A stretch of DNA of 64,000 bases, from positions 1 through 64,000 of the forward strand of contig JBDSEV010000091.1 in NCBI GenBank assembly GCA_039919885.1, written 5' to 3'. Within the stretch, counting starts at the first letter, position 1. The number at the start of each line of letters is the position of its first letter. Under the pieces are notes generated by a model. It ran no database searches and was not told the origin of the DNA. It saw only the letters and a list, made by a program, of their open reading frames with translations. This DNA is from JACMLD01 sp039919885. GTDB lineage: Bacteria > Bacteroidota > Bacteroidia > Chitinophagales > Chitinophagaceae. Both the position numbers and the translations under genes were made by a program. This document shows positions 43,871-52,169 of this stretch, piece by piece.

Positions 43871-44764
43871 CTACTTCTGACGAAAGCTATCTCCAATAAA
43901 CTGCAGCGCATCTGTAATACCGGTGCGCCAGTATGTCCAGTTGTGTGCCCCGTCGCGTACGCGGTATTCATGCGGCACCATTTTTTCAGTAAGTGCTATG
44001 TGCAGCAGGCAATTGCCTTTGGTAAGAAAATCATCATCCCCGCAGTCGATCCAGTATTTGACTTTTTTCAGATCATCGACCGATTTGGTTTCCACCAATT
44101 TTAGAATGGCATTGTCGTACCAGGCCTTGTTCAGCCGATCCTTTCCCTTCAATCCGCGGCCGAACAACTGACCAAAAACAGCCGCGTAGTTGTTATCGGG
44201 CATCTTAATCATTTCATCATCATCAAAAACAGCCGCACTGAGGGGCGCCGCGGCCACAAACAAATCGGGGTATTTGAGCGCATATATCAATGTACCGTAA
44301 CCACCCATGGAAAGGCCCGCTACGCCGCGGTAATTTTTCTGGGCCTTTATCCGGTAGGTCTTTTCAATAGCCGGGATAAATTCTTTCACAAAAAAATCTT
44401 CGTACTTCTCTTTGCCGTCATAAGAATTAATGTACCAGGTAGAATCCGCGTCTGGCATTACAATGATCATCGGGGGAATAGTGCCTGCAGCAATAGCCTG
44501 GTCTGCATACCGGTTCACCTCTCCAAACTGCAGCCAGCCTGTATTGTCATCCGTGTAACCATGGAGCAGGTACACCACGGGGTAATTCCTTTCAGATTTA
44601 TCATAATCTGCCGGCAGGTAAACTGTGTACTTTACCGGTTTATTCAGCAACAGGCTCTTAACCGTTTTTTCTTCCATCACTTTACCGGCCGGTTGGGCAA
44701 CTGACAGCTGGCAAAAGAAAAGGACAAAAATAATTAGTAGGCAGTTCCGGCAAATGATGGGCAT
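43871..44764 (-). CDS. Secreted esterase of the esterase D/tributyrin esterase type
   Basis: The 297-residue protein carries a signal peptide (CLLIIFVLFFCQLSVAQ) and an esterase fold: YPVVYLLHGYTDDNTGW (oxyanion HG), VVMPDADSTWYIN, GVAGLSMGGYGTLIYA with the nucleophile Ser in G-L-S-M-G-G, YWIDCGDDDFL (Asp) and a catalytic His in RDGAHNWTYW. These match family 1 carbohydrate esterases and S-formylglutathione hydrolase relatives that act in the periplasm. The ATG at 44764 is the first in frame. It is convergent with the LuxE-like gene and divergent from the DUF1624-like membrane protein. Confidence 0.92.
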   Translation of the reverse strand: MPIICRNCLLIIFVLFFCQLSVAQPAGKVMEEKTVKSLLLNKPVKYTVYLPADYDKSERNYPVVYLLHGYTDDNTGWLQFGEVNRYADQAIAAGTIPPMIIVMPDADSTWYINSYDGKEKYEDFFVKEFIPAIEKTYRIKAQKNYRGVAGLSMGGYGTLIYALKYPDLFVAAAPLSAAVFDDDEMIKMPDNNYAAVFGQLFGRGLKGKDRLNKAWYDNAILKLVETKSVDDLKKVKYWIDCGDDDFLTKGNCLLHIALTEKMVPHEYRVRDGAHNWTYWRTGITDALQFIGDSFRQK

Positions 44765-44848
44765 AGCAATTAAATTTTGGTAAATGTAAGTTCCCGCGAC
44801 GTTTTACTGCAATTTATTTTTAACTTGAAGCAACACAATTTTTATGCA

Positions 44849-46036
44849 GTGAGTGATCAACTGGTTAGCCGGCAACGCATCGCCTCCATTGACGTGCTGA
44901 GGGGCATTGTTATGGTCATCATGGCCCTTGATCATACCCGTGATTTTTTTCATATTGCCGGGGCAACCGACCAGCCAACAAATATGGCTACCACCACACT
45001 GCCATTATTTTTCACCCGGTGGATCACTCATTTCTGCGCACCAGTTTTTCTGTTTCTTTCCGGTATAGCGGCTTTTCTGAACGGCAGAAAAAAAACCCGT
45101 TCCGCATTGAGCGGGTTTTTACTCAAGCGCGGCTTATGGCTCGTGCTGGTGGAAATAACCGTGGTGTCGCTGGTGCTCACGTTGAATCCTTATTATAATC
45201 TAATTTTCCTGATCGTTTTCTGGGCCATCGGCGTGAGCATGATTTTGCTGAGCGTCTTGATATGGCTACCTTACCGTGTGTTACTGGCATTGGGCCTTGT
45301 GCTGTTTTTTGGGCATAACCTGCTCGATTTTCCAGAGGCTGCACTTAAGGGCAGTCTTCCTTTGTTTTGGGCCATTGTGCATGGAAGAGCGGCGGTGATT
45401 CCTTTAAACGCCACCCACACGATCTTGATAGGGTATTCTTTTCTTCCCTGGACCGGGCTGATGATACTTGGCTACTGCTGCGGAAGATTATTTACCAATA
45501 ACCGTGACCCGATACTTCGGAAACGTGTATTGTTATATACCGGTGGGGGATTGTTCCTGCTCTTTATTTTGCTTCGGATCATAAATGTGTACGGCGACCC
45601 TGTGCCGTGGTCAGAACAAAAAAGCCAGGTTATTACTTTTCTCTCTTTTATGAATGCGAATAAATACCCGCCTTCACTTATTTTTTGTTGTATGACTATT
45701 GGACCCGCCCTGGTTATGCTAGCTTTAATTGAAAATACCAACAGCAGGCTTACCCGTTTTTTTTCAGTATATGGTGCAGTGCCCATGTTCTATTTTGTAT
45801 TGCACCTGTTGCTGATACGAATAATTTGTGTGGCTTTATTTTTTGCGGAAGGCTATCCCGTAACCATGGCGTTTAGTACAACGGCCCCTCTTGGTTTCCG
45901 GCCGGCGGCATTTGGTTACCAGTTATGGATAGTATATTTAATCTGGCTAATGGTTGTACTGGCGATGTATCCGCTTTGTAAAAAATACGGCAGGTTTAAA
46001 GAAACAAAGCAGTATTGGTGGCTAAGTTATTTGTAA
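44849..46036 (+). CDS. DUF1624-like multi-pass membrane protein (HGSNAT-related)
   Basis: No ATG is available near the 5' end. GTG at 44849 gives MSDQLVSRQRIASIDVLRGIV and 395 residues, the pattern with which DUF1624 proteins open; TTG at 44825 or 44777 would extend it. About ten transmembrane helices are present. The first holds SIDVLRGIVMVIMALDHTRDFF, with the conserved Arg and the Asp-His pair used by the related heparan-alpha-glucosaminide N-acetyltransferases in transmembrane acetyl transfer; a further pattern is HFCAPVFLFLSGIAAFL. It probably acylates an envelope glycan; this is family-level inference. It is divergent from the secreted esterase gene. Confidence 0.85.
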   Translation: MSDQLVSRQRIASIDVLRGIVMVIMALDHTRDFFHIAGATDQPTNMATTTLPLFFTRWITHFCAPVFLFLSGIAAFLNGRKKTRSALSGFLLKRGLWLVLVEITVVSLVLTLNPYYNLIFLIVFWAIGVSMILLSVLIWLPYRVLLALGLVLFFGHNLLDFPEAALKGSLPLFWAIVHGRAAVIPLNATHTILIGYSFLPWTGLMILGYCCGRLFTNNRDPILRKRVLLYTGGGLFLLFILLRIINVYGDPVPWSEQKSQVITFLSFMNANKYPPSLIFCCMTIGPALVMLALIENTNSRLTRFFSVYGAVPMFYFVLHLLLIRIICVALFFAEGYPVTMAFSTTAPLGFRPAAFGYQLWIVYLIWLMVVLAMYPLCKKYGRFKETKQYWWLSYL

Positions 46037-46086
46037 AATGCACACACGCCCATGTGCATAAGACAATGCAGCAAGTAATCAGTAAA

Positions 46087-46497
46087 CTATTTCCTGGCTA
46101 AATCTGCCACCGTTCTTTTTTCCAGCACCTTCAGCGTTACATCCCGCACGTTTACCATCATATCATGCAGGCCACAACTTTTCTCATCACAATTTTTACA
46201 GCGCTCGTAAAAATGAAGGCTCACACAGGGTAACAGTGCAATAGGGCCATCCAATAACCGAATCACTTTTGCAACCGGTACCTGCGACGGCGAAACAGCA
46301 AAATAATAGCCGCCGCCTTTTCCTTTCTTGCTTTCCAGTACCCCGGCTTTTTTTAATTCCAGCAGGATGTTTTCAAGAAATTTTAAGGGGATCTTTTTCT
46401 TTTTCGCAATCTCAGCAATCAGTACAGGGCCTTTATCGGTATGCTGGGCCAGGTACATCAGCGCTTTAAATGCATATTGACTTTTTTTAGAAAGCAT
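46087..46497 (-). CDS. Rrf2 family transcriptional regulator
   Basis: The 136-residue protein has the Rrf2 winged-helix DNA-binding domain: MLSKKSQYAFKALMYLAQH, VLIAEIAKKKKIPLKFLENIL and KAGVLESKKGKGGGYYFAVSP (wing). Near residues 90-110 there is a cluster of four Cys (PCVSLHFYERC, KNCDEKSCGLHD), the region that holds an Fe-S cluster or acts as a redox sensor in IscR, NsrR and RsrR. It should be a dimeric repressor or activator. Its targets are not clear; the IscA/SufA-type gene is 1.7 kb away. It is 60 bp downstream of dapB on the same strand. Confidence 0.93.
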   Translation of the reverse strand: MLSKKSQYAFKALMYLAQHTDKGPVLIAEIAKKKKIPLKFLENILLELKKAGVLESKKGKGGGYYFAVSPSQVPVAKVIRLLDGPIALLPCVSLHFYERCKNCDEKSCGLHDMMVNVRDVTLKVLEKRTVADLARK

Positions 46498-46556
46498 TCG
46501 TTTTATTTTTTACTATACCCGGTGATGCAGTATTGTTACTGCTTGTTCCTGCGCGA

Positions 46557-47291
46557 TTACAAACCCAATACATCTTTCATACTAAAAATACCTTTTTTCC
46601 CCTTCACAAACGCAGCTGCCAGCACCGCCCCGGTGGCAAACCCCGTCCGGTTGTGTGCAGTATGAATAATTTTAATCGTATCTATCGCGGATTCATAACT
46701 AACGGAGTGCGTTCCAGGCGCAGGATCTATCCGTTTACTGACGATAGCCAGTTCATGCGGATCGCCGCTTTCATTGTTCACCCATTTGCTTTTACGATCG
46801 ATATTCTCCAGCACTTGTTCCGCCAGCGTAACAGCCGTACCGCTGGGTGCATCCTTCTTCTGCGTATGATGAATTTCCTCCATGCGCACATTGTAATCAG
46901 TGTGCGGTTGCATCAACGCAGCCAGCCGTTTATTTATTTCAAAAAAAATATTGACACCCACGCTGAAATTGCTTGCATACAAAAAGCACCCATTTTGTTG
47001 TTTACAAAAGGCCTCAACCTCCCCCAGCCTGCTTAACCAACCGGTGCTGCCACAAACCAGCGGCACGCCATATTCAAGACACTTCATGACGTTATCAAAT
47101 GCGCTATGGGGGCCGGTAAATTCTATTGCCGCATCTGCTTTGCGGAGATTGGCTGCAGTTAAATCGGCAGCATTGTCCATATCAATTTTCAGCACAATTT
47201 CATGGCCGTGTTCCAAGGCGACCGCTTCAATGGCTTTCCCCATTTTACCATAGCCTATCAGCGCAATTTTTAAACCGGATGCAGTACCCAT
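46557..47291 (-). CDS. dapB: 4-hydroxy-tetrahydrodipicolinate reductase
   Basis: DapB reduces 4-hydroxy-tetrahydrodipicolinate with NAD(P)H in lysine and diaminopimelate synthesis. The 244-residue protein opens LKIALIGYGKMGKAIEAVA (Rossmann G-x2-G-x2-G), then AAIEFTGPHSAF and VCGSTGWLSR. The catalytic segment is EEIHHTQKKDAPSGTAVTLAEQ (His-His, Lys and the D-A-P-S-G-T-A loop). The C-terminus is VSYESAIDTIKIIHTAHNRTGFATGAVLAA. Length is at the short end of normal. The gene has a strong promoter on its own strand, and the Rrf2 regulator gene follows. Confidence 0.96.
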   Translation of the reverse strand: MGTASGLKIALIGYGKMGKAIEAVALEHGHEIVLKIDMDNAADLTAANLRKADAAIEFTGPHSAFDNVMKCLEYGVPLVCGSTGWLSRLGEVEAFCKQQNGCFLYASNFSVGVNIFFEINKRLAALMQPHTDYNVRMEEIHHTQKKDAPSGTAVTLAEQVLENIDRKSKWVNNESGDPHELAIVSKRIDPAPGTHSVSYESAIDTIKIIHTAHNRTGFATGAVLAAAFVKGKKGIFSMKDVLGL

Positions 47292-47311
47292 CGTACAATA
47301 CTATTTTTTTG

Positions 47312-47344
47312 CAAAGTTAGCCACCCGGAATGGTTTAATAACAA
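47312..47344 (-). promoter_or_regulatory. Promoter of dapB
   Basis: On the minus strand, TTG (47344-47342) and TAACTTTG (47319-47312) are separated by 22 bp and match the Bacteroidota consensus. Transcription would begin about 10-15 bases before the ATG at 47291. Confidence 0.6.
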
Positions 47345-47491
47345 TAGTCCAGTAAGATAGTTGACTTTTAAGTAAGGGAACTGAAGTAAAGGCCACATTC
47401 GAAAACAGGGAGCAAACACCACAGGGCTTAAACGGATCGCGAATTTGCCCGTTCAGGTTCGGTTGTACGTGCAGAACAAATCACCGCTTCC

Positions 47492-48019
47492 TTATTTCAT
47501 CAATTTTTTTGCTTCGCCGCTAATGGTTTCCTGCACCAGCGTATGCATCGACCCCTGTGGCTGGTTAAGCACAAAATCCAGGATTTTTTTACAAAGGTCG
47601 AGCCCGTTTGCTTCGGCAGGCAGTACCGATGCAACCTGGTTAATAAGGTGAATATTCTGATCTTTCAGGTTGCGTACGGCTTCCCAGGCATCCGCGCTTA
47701 CGTATATCTGTTGGGAAAGGTTATGATCGTATTCCTGTTTGATGGTTTGGGTGAGTACTTGTTGCATCTGTGCTTTGCTGAGACCGGGTTCACTGGCGCG
47801 GCTGATAAGGTTGGGAATGGCGATGCGATCTGACAGAATAACCAACCGCTCGTAAGCGGCCAGCTGCATGGGCTGCGTGCTGGTGGGTATCGATGCCGGG
47901 GTGGGAATCACTTTAATCTCCGGGGGCAATGCCTTTTTATCTTTCTGGTAAAAATAATAATAGACGATGAGCAGGGCTATCAATACACCGATACTGATGA
48001 AAATAGTGCTGGTTTCCAT
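47492..48019 (-). CDS. Membrane-anchored protein of unknown function (conserved in Bacteroidota)
   Basis: The 175-residue protein has one N-terminal transmembrane helix (TIFISIGVLIALLIVYYYFY), then a Pro-rich linker, and a soluble helical domain from about residue 50: LAAYERLVILSDRIAIPNLISRA, QTIKQEYDHNLSQQIYVSADAW and a C-terminal helix ending SGEAKKLMK. I recognise the style of a conserved Bacteroidota hypothetical protein but no activity. The soluble part should face the cytoplasm because of the K-D-K-K flank after the helix. It stands alone, with a divergent IscA-like gene on one side and dapB 200 bp downstream on the other. Confidence 0.8.
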   Translation of the reverse strand: METSTIFISIGVLIALLIVYYYFYQKDKKALPPEIKVIPTPASIPTSTQPMQLAAYERLVILSDRIAIPNLISRASEPGLSKAQMQQVLTQTIKQEYDHNLSQQIYVSADAWEAVRNLKDQNIHLINQVASVLPAEANGLDLCKKILDFVLNQPQGSMHTLVQETISGEAKKLMK

Positions 48020-48190
48020 GTTTATAATATTAGCTGCAAATGTAAGTCCATGCCCAAAAATGGCATATTTATCTTTTCGCAGAACCTATAAACTATATTA
48101 TGCATCATTTGTTGTTATTTTTGGGTAATTCATTGCTGAATATTTGCCCTTTGGCGCACAGCAGCGGTTACCCAATTTAAAATATTTTGT

Positions 48191-48535
48191 ATGGAAACAA
48201 CAGCAGTTACACCCATTGCCCTCACCGGCAGGGCAGTTACCGAAATTAAAAGATTGATGGCCGAGGCCACTTTTGATACCACTAAATTCCTTCGTATAGG
48301 GGTAAAAGGTGGCGGTTGCTCGGGTATGTCCTATATATTGGGGTTCGACGAAAAACAGCCGAAAGATGAAACTTTTGAGATTGAGGGCTTGTCTTATATA
48401 ATGAATCCGGGGCACGGCATTTACCTGATGGGTATGGAAGTAGATTGGCAGGATGGCCTCAATTCGCGTGGCTTTACGTTTACCAATCCCAATGCCAGCA
48501 AAACCTGTGGCTGTGGTACCAGCTTTGCGGTTTAA
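48191..48535 (+). CDS. HesB/IscA/SufA-type iron-sulfur assembly protein
   Basis: The 114-residue A-type carrier holds and passes on Fe-S clusters. Its three conserved Cys are in KGGGCSGMSYILGF (first) and KTCGCGTSFAV (last two, C-G-C at the C-terminus). The N-terminal part ITLTGRAVTEIKRLMAE-like helix (here IALTGRAVTEIKRLM) is standard. Length matches IscA, SufA and ErpA; the three cannot be told apart safely from this sequence, so no symbol is given. Other suf genes are not in the window. The ATG start at 48191 fits. Confidence 0.93.
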   Translation: METTAVTPIALTGRAVTEIKRLMAEATFDTTKFLRIGVKGGGCSGMSYILGFDEKQPKDETFEIEGLSYIMNPGHGIYLMGMEVDWQDGLNSRGFTFTNPNASKTCGCGTSFAV

Positions 48536-48623
48536 TGAATCAAATTTTAAAGGCAAAAATTGCAGGTGGTAGGCAGTAGTTGTACCGAGGGCAGACCGCT
48601 GTTTCATTTTTTTTTCTTGACCT

Positions 48624-49157
48624 CTACTTTTCCTCAGACATCAACCCAACCTGGTCTTCTCCATCTTTTTCTTTCCAGAAAACGCGTACTTTTTGGGTGA
48701 TAATGGAATCGATTGATTTTCCAATATAATCGGCCTGTATCGGCAGCTGGCGGCTGAACCGACGGTCGATCAACACACAGAGTTCTACTTTGGCCGGCCT
48801 GCCAAAATCCAGTAATGCATCCAGCGCAGCCCTGATGGTACGGCCGGTATACAATACGTCGTCGATAATAATTACCTGTTGATTTTCAATGCTGAACGGG
48901 ATATCTGTTTTATTGGCTACGTGCAATTGTTTGCGTACGTCATCGCGGTAAAAAGTGATGTCCAGTTTGCCGTACAACACTTTTTCTGCACCTTGTTCTT
49001 TTTGTAACTGCGCTACAATTCTGTCCGACAGGTAAATACCCCTCGGCTGAATGCCTATCAAAACAGTGTTTTGCAGGTTGAGGTGATTTTCCAGGATCTG
49101 GTGGCTCAACCTTTGAATGGTAATTGCCAGCTGCTGCTCGGTAAGTACTGTTTTCAA
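48624..49157 (-). CDS. pyrR: PyrR bifunctional regulator/uracil phosphoribosyltransferase
   Basis: PyrR binds pyr mRNA in some bacteria and makes UMP from uracil and PRPP. The PRPP-binding loop is VIIIDDVLYTGRTIRAALDA; the flexible hood and other PyrR marks are LIGIQPRGIYLSDRI, GKLDITFYRDDV and RRFSRQLPIQADYIGKSI. The TTG at 49157 gives MKTVLTEQQLAITIQRLSHQ and 177 residues, the family's usual length and beginning. The only upstream ATG (49208) would add a hydrophobic stretch (LTLFLWQIFIYL) that looks like translated promoter DNA. Other pyr genes are not adjacent. RNA-binding regulation here is uncertain. Confidence 0.92.
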   Translation of the reverse strand: MKTVLTEQQLAITIQRLSHQILENHLNLQNTVLIGIQPRGIYLSDRIVAQLQKEQGAEKVLYGKLDITFYRDDVRKQLHVANKTDIPFSIENQQVIIIDDVLYTGRTIRAALDALLDFGRPAKVELCVLIDRRFSRQLPIQADYIGKSIDSIITQKVRVFWKEKDGEDQVGLMSEEK

Positions 49158-49383
49158 ATAAATAAAAATTTGCCATAAAAATAGTGTAAGCGGTTTAAAT
49201 GGTTCCATTTTCCTTTACGGCGGTGGTATAGCTACTGCCAGTATGATTTTACAAAGCACCCACGGCCGGTAAAACAATTGCAGTTCCAGAAAGGTAGCCG
49301 GTTCCGTTTAGTTCTTTGATTTAAAGGAAAACAGCCATTCCGCCGCGGCGCACAGCGATTGCCTTGGGTCAATTTTATTTAGG

Positions 49384-49414
49384 TTGGCATTGTGTAAAAT
49401 AGATTTTATTTTCG
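49384..49414 (+). promoter_or_regulatory. Promoter of the NagB-PIG-L fusion gene
   Basis: TTG at 49384-49386 and TATTTTCG at 49407-49414 are separated by 20 bp. TTCG in place of TTTG is a common variant here. The leader to the ATG at 49448 would be about 25 nt. The rest of the 290-bp gap to pyrR shows nothing I can name. Confidence 0.5.
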
Positions 49415-49447
49415 CAGCACTTAATACCAACCCAAAACAGGCCCTAT

Positions 49448-51352
49448 ATGAACATGGTAGACTCTTTAGAAAAAATTCCGGTATCCATCTTCCCTTCTTT
49501 AAAAGAGGGTTCCGCTTTTATAGCACGAGAAATAGCAGCTACCATCCGTGCAAAACAGTCGAAAGGAGAAAAATGTGTGCTGGGGCTGGCCACCGGATCG
49601 TCACCAAAAACGGTGTATACTGAGCTGATTCGACTGCATCAAGAAGAAGGCCTCAGCTTTAAAAATGTGGTTACTTTCAACCTGGACGAATACTATCCGA
49701 TTGACCAGGATGCCCTGCAGAGTTATAACCTCTACATGAAGGAGCACTTGTTTGACCATGTGGATATTGACATTGCCAATTGCCATGTGCCCAATGGCGA
49801 GATAAAAAAAGATCAAATAAAAAAATTCTGTGCCGACTATGATGCGCAGATTGAAGCAGCGGGAGGCCTGGATCTGCAGATCCTGGGCATCGGCAACAAC
49901 GGGCACATTGGTTTTAACGAACCCGGTTCCAGCCTTTTTTCAAAAACCAGGCTGGTGCCGCTGGAAAATTCTACCCGGGTGGCCAATGCGCAGGAATTCC
50001 AGAATATTTCCAGTGTACCGCGCCTGGCTATTACAATGGGCATCAGCGTAATTATGAAGGCAAAGAAAATTTTCCTGATGGCCTGGGGCCAGATGAAAGC
50101 GCCCGTGATTAAAAAAGCCGTTGAGGGTGTGGTAACGGAACAAATACCGGCTTCGCTGCTGCAACAGCACAATGAGACCACGTTTGTACTGGACGAAATA
50201 GCAGCCTCTGAACTAACGCGTTTTAAATTTCCATGGCTTACAGGAGAATATGACTGGTCTAACGTGATGATCAAAAAAGCAGTCGTAAACATGGCGCTGC
50301 AACTCAACAAACCGGTGCTCAGTCTTACCAGTAAAGATTACAACGACTACGGGCTGAGCGACCTGCTGGTAGAAAAGGGCGATGCCTATGAAATCAATAT
50401 GCAGGTTTTTTATATGCTGCGCGACAGTATAACGGGATGGCCCGGTGGCAAAAGTACGCCGTTGCCCAATCCGCCTGAAAGAATGAATCCTTATCCAAAA
50501 AGGTGCCTGATATTCTCGCCGCATCCTGATGATGATATCATCAGCATGGGTGGCACTTTTATGCGCTTGCACGACCAGGGACACGACGTGCATGTTGCCT
50601 ACCAGACCAGCGGTAATATTGCGGTAACAGACGAGTTTGTTACCCGCTTTCTTGATTTTGCGGTGGGGTTTGAGAATATGTTTGGAATAGACAGCAAGCA
50701 ATCGCAGGCCATTCTGCAGGAAGCGGGAAATTTCCTGCAATCGAAAAAATCAAACCAGATGGACACCAAAGAAATACGTGCCATTAAGGGTTTGATAAGA
50801 AGGTGCGAAGCGGCTGCTACCTGCCGTTATGTTGGTATAAAGGCTGAAAATATTCATTTTCAGAATTTGCCTTTTTATGAAACCGGTCGCATAGAAAAAA
50901 AACCAATGGGTGAGGAAGATGTACAGATAACTGTTGATTTACTCAGGAAGCTACAGCCCCAGCAAATCTATTGTGCCGGTGATTTGGCCGATCCGCATGG
51001 TACCCACAAAGTCTGCCTTGACACTGTATTTGAGAGTATGCGCCGCCTTAAGGAAAGCGGGGAAGAATGGGTGAAAGACTGTTGGGTTTGGCTGTACAAA
51101 GGTGCCTGGCAGGAATGGGACATCAGCGAGATAGAAATGGCAATACCCATGAGCCCCGATCAGGTATTAAAAAAACGCTTCGGTATTTTTATTCACCAGT
51201 CGCAAAAAGATTCGGTGCCTTTCCAGGGAAGCGATGCGCGTGAATTCTGGCAGCGTGCCGAAGAACGCAACCGCAATACGGCGAAATTATATGAGCAACT
51301 CGGTCTTACGCAATATGCAGCTATGGAAGCCTTTGTAAGATGGCATTACTAA
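49448..51352 (+). CDS. nagB: Glucosamine-6-phosphate deaminase fused to a PIG-L (LmbE-like) deacetylase domain
   Basis: The 634-residue protein has two enzymes in one chain. Residues 1-270 are NagB: LGLATGSSPKTVYTEL, TFNLDEYYPID (catalytic Asp), LGIGNNGHIGFNEPGSS (catalytic His/Glu region) and RLAITMGISVIMKAKKIFLM; it would convert glucosamine 6-phosphate to fructose 6-phosphate and ammonia. From about residue 350 a PIG-L fold follows: CLIFSPHPDDDIISMGGTFM (metal-binding H-P-D-D) and DLADPHGTHKVC (late His). PIG-L enzymes remove N-acetyl groups from sugars. The fusion suggests successive N-deacetylation and deamination of an amino sugar. It is a recurring fusion in Bacteroidota; which substrate the C-terminal half uses is unknown. 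Confidence 0.9.
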   Translation: MNMVDSLEKIPVSIFPSLKEGSAFIAREIAATIRAKQSKGEKCVLGLATGSSPKTVYTELIRLHQEEGLSFKNVVTFNLDEYYPIDQDALQSYNLYMKEHLFDHVDIDIANCHVPNGEIKKDQIKKFCADYDAQIEAAGGLDLQILGIGNNGHIGFNEPGSSLFSKTRLVPLENSTRVANAQEFQNISSVPRLAITMGISVIMKAKKIFLMAWGQMKAPVIKKAVEGVVTEQIPASLLQQHNETTFVLDEIAASELTRFKFPWLTGEYDWSNVMIKKAVVNMALQLNKPVLSLTSKDYNDYGLSDLLVEKGDAYEINMQVFYMLRDSITGWPGGKSTPLPNPPERMNPYPKRCLIFSPHPDDDIISMGGTFMRLHDQGHDVHVAYQTSGNIAVTDEFVTRFLDFAVGFENMFGIDSKQSQAILQEAGNFLQSKKSNQMDTKEIRAIKGLIRRCEAAATCRYVGIKAENIHFQNLPFYETGRIEKKPMGEEDVQITVDLLRKLQPQQIYCAGDLADPHGTHKVCLDTVFESMRRLKESGEEWVKDCWVWLYKGAWQEWDISEIEMAIPMSPDQVLKKRFGIFIHQSQKDSVPFQGSDAREFWQRAEERNRNTAKLYEQLGLTQYAAMEAFVRWHY

Positions 51353-51497
51353 CTGCGCGGAAAAAATAAGTCGTTGTACTGCATCAGCATATCAGCTGTG
51401 ATATGAAGACAACACCGGTTTAACGGCCGGCAGTTCGCGTATACGGCATGCTGTAATGCGTTAACACAAATTAAATTCAGCCCCTTTATATTGACTT

Positions 51498-52169
51498 ATG
51501 CAAACAGCGCCATCCAGGCCTTTACAACCACAGTCCTATTCCTGGTCATATGCCTGGTCACAACGGCTATTCAGAATTAAATTTATTGCGGTTTGGCTGC
51601 TTATATTTCCGCTGCTGGCAGTATTCCCGGTATTTTTTTCCTATATAGAAAAAAGAGCGGCTGGCGTGGTGCTATATGATTGGCTACTGGAAAAAATTCC
51701 GGCGCACAATGTGTCGCTGCCGGTGTTTATTTTTATATGGGGGGTTACACTGCTGGCCATCATACGCTGTCTTAAAAACCCGCAAATCTTACTGTTGTTG
51801 CTCTGGACTTACCTGCTGGTATCACTAAGCAGGATACTTTGCATATGGCTGGTTCCGCTCTATCCTCCACCCCATCTTATTCCGCTGGTAGATCCGCTAA
51901 CCAATTTTTTTTATGGCAAGCACTATATTACCAAAGATCTTTTCTTTTCGGGTCACACTTCCAGCGTTTTTATTATTTTTTTGGGATTGGAAAAAAAGCG
52001 CGATAAGATTTTCACGCTATTATCTGTGCTGTGCATTGGCGTGCTGTTAATGGTACAACACGTTCACTACACGATTGATATCCTGGCGGCGCCGGTGGCG
52101 GCCTATCTCTGTTACCGGGGTGCGCTGTTTATTGTACACAGCGGGCATCAAAACGCTTCCCCCAGCTGA
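51498..52169 (+). CDS. PAP2-like membrane protein resembling sphingomyelin synthase
   Basis: The 223-residue protein has six transmembrane helices. The PAP2_C (sphingomyelin synthase-like) signature is clear: KDLFFSGHTSSVFIIFLGLE holds the S-G-H-T motif with the catalytic His, and VQHVHYTIDILAAPVAA holds the second His and Asp (H-Y-T-x-D). In eukaryotes this group transfers phosphocholine between phospholipid and ceramide. In Bacteroidota it may act on sphingolipids or phospholipid head groups; the exact reaction is unknown. The 3' end overlaps the convergent Omp85-type gene by 22 bp (52148-52169). Confidence 0.82.
   Translation: MQTAPSRPLQPQSYSWSYAWSQRLFRIKFIAVWLLIFPLLAVFPVFFSYIEKRAAGVVLYDWLLEKIPAHNVSLPVFIFIWGVTLLAIIRCLKNPQILLLLLWTYLLVSLSRILCIWLVPLYPPPHLIPLVDPLTNFFYGKHYITKDLFFSGHTSSVFIIFLGLEKKRDKIFTLLSVLCIGVLLMVQHVHYTIDILAAPVAAYLCYRGALFIVHSGHQNASPS

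Noticed and set aside
48098..48607. 169-codon minus-strand ORF
   Set aside because: It covers the IscA/SufA-type gene on the other strand, which has the three conserved Cys; the antisense product has no recognisable domain.
49158..49208. ATG at 49208 as the pyrR start
   Set aside because: It would add a hydrophobic N-terminal stretch foreign to PyrR; the TTG at 49157 restores the usual length and N-terminus, although the ATG cannot be fully excluded.
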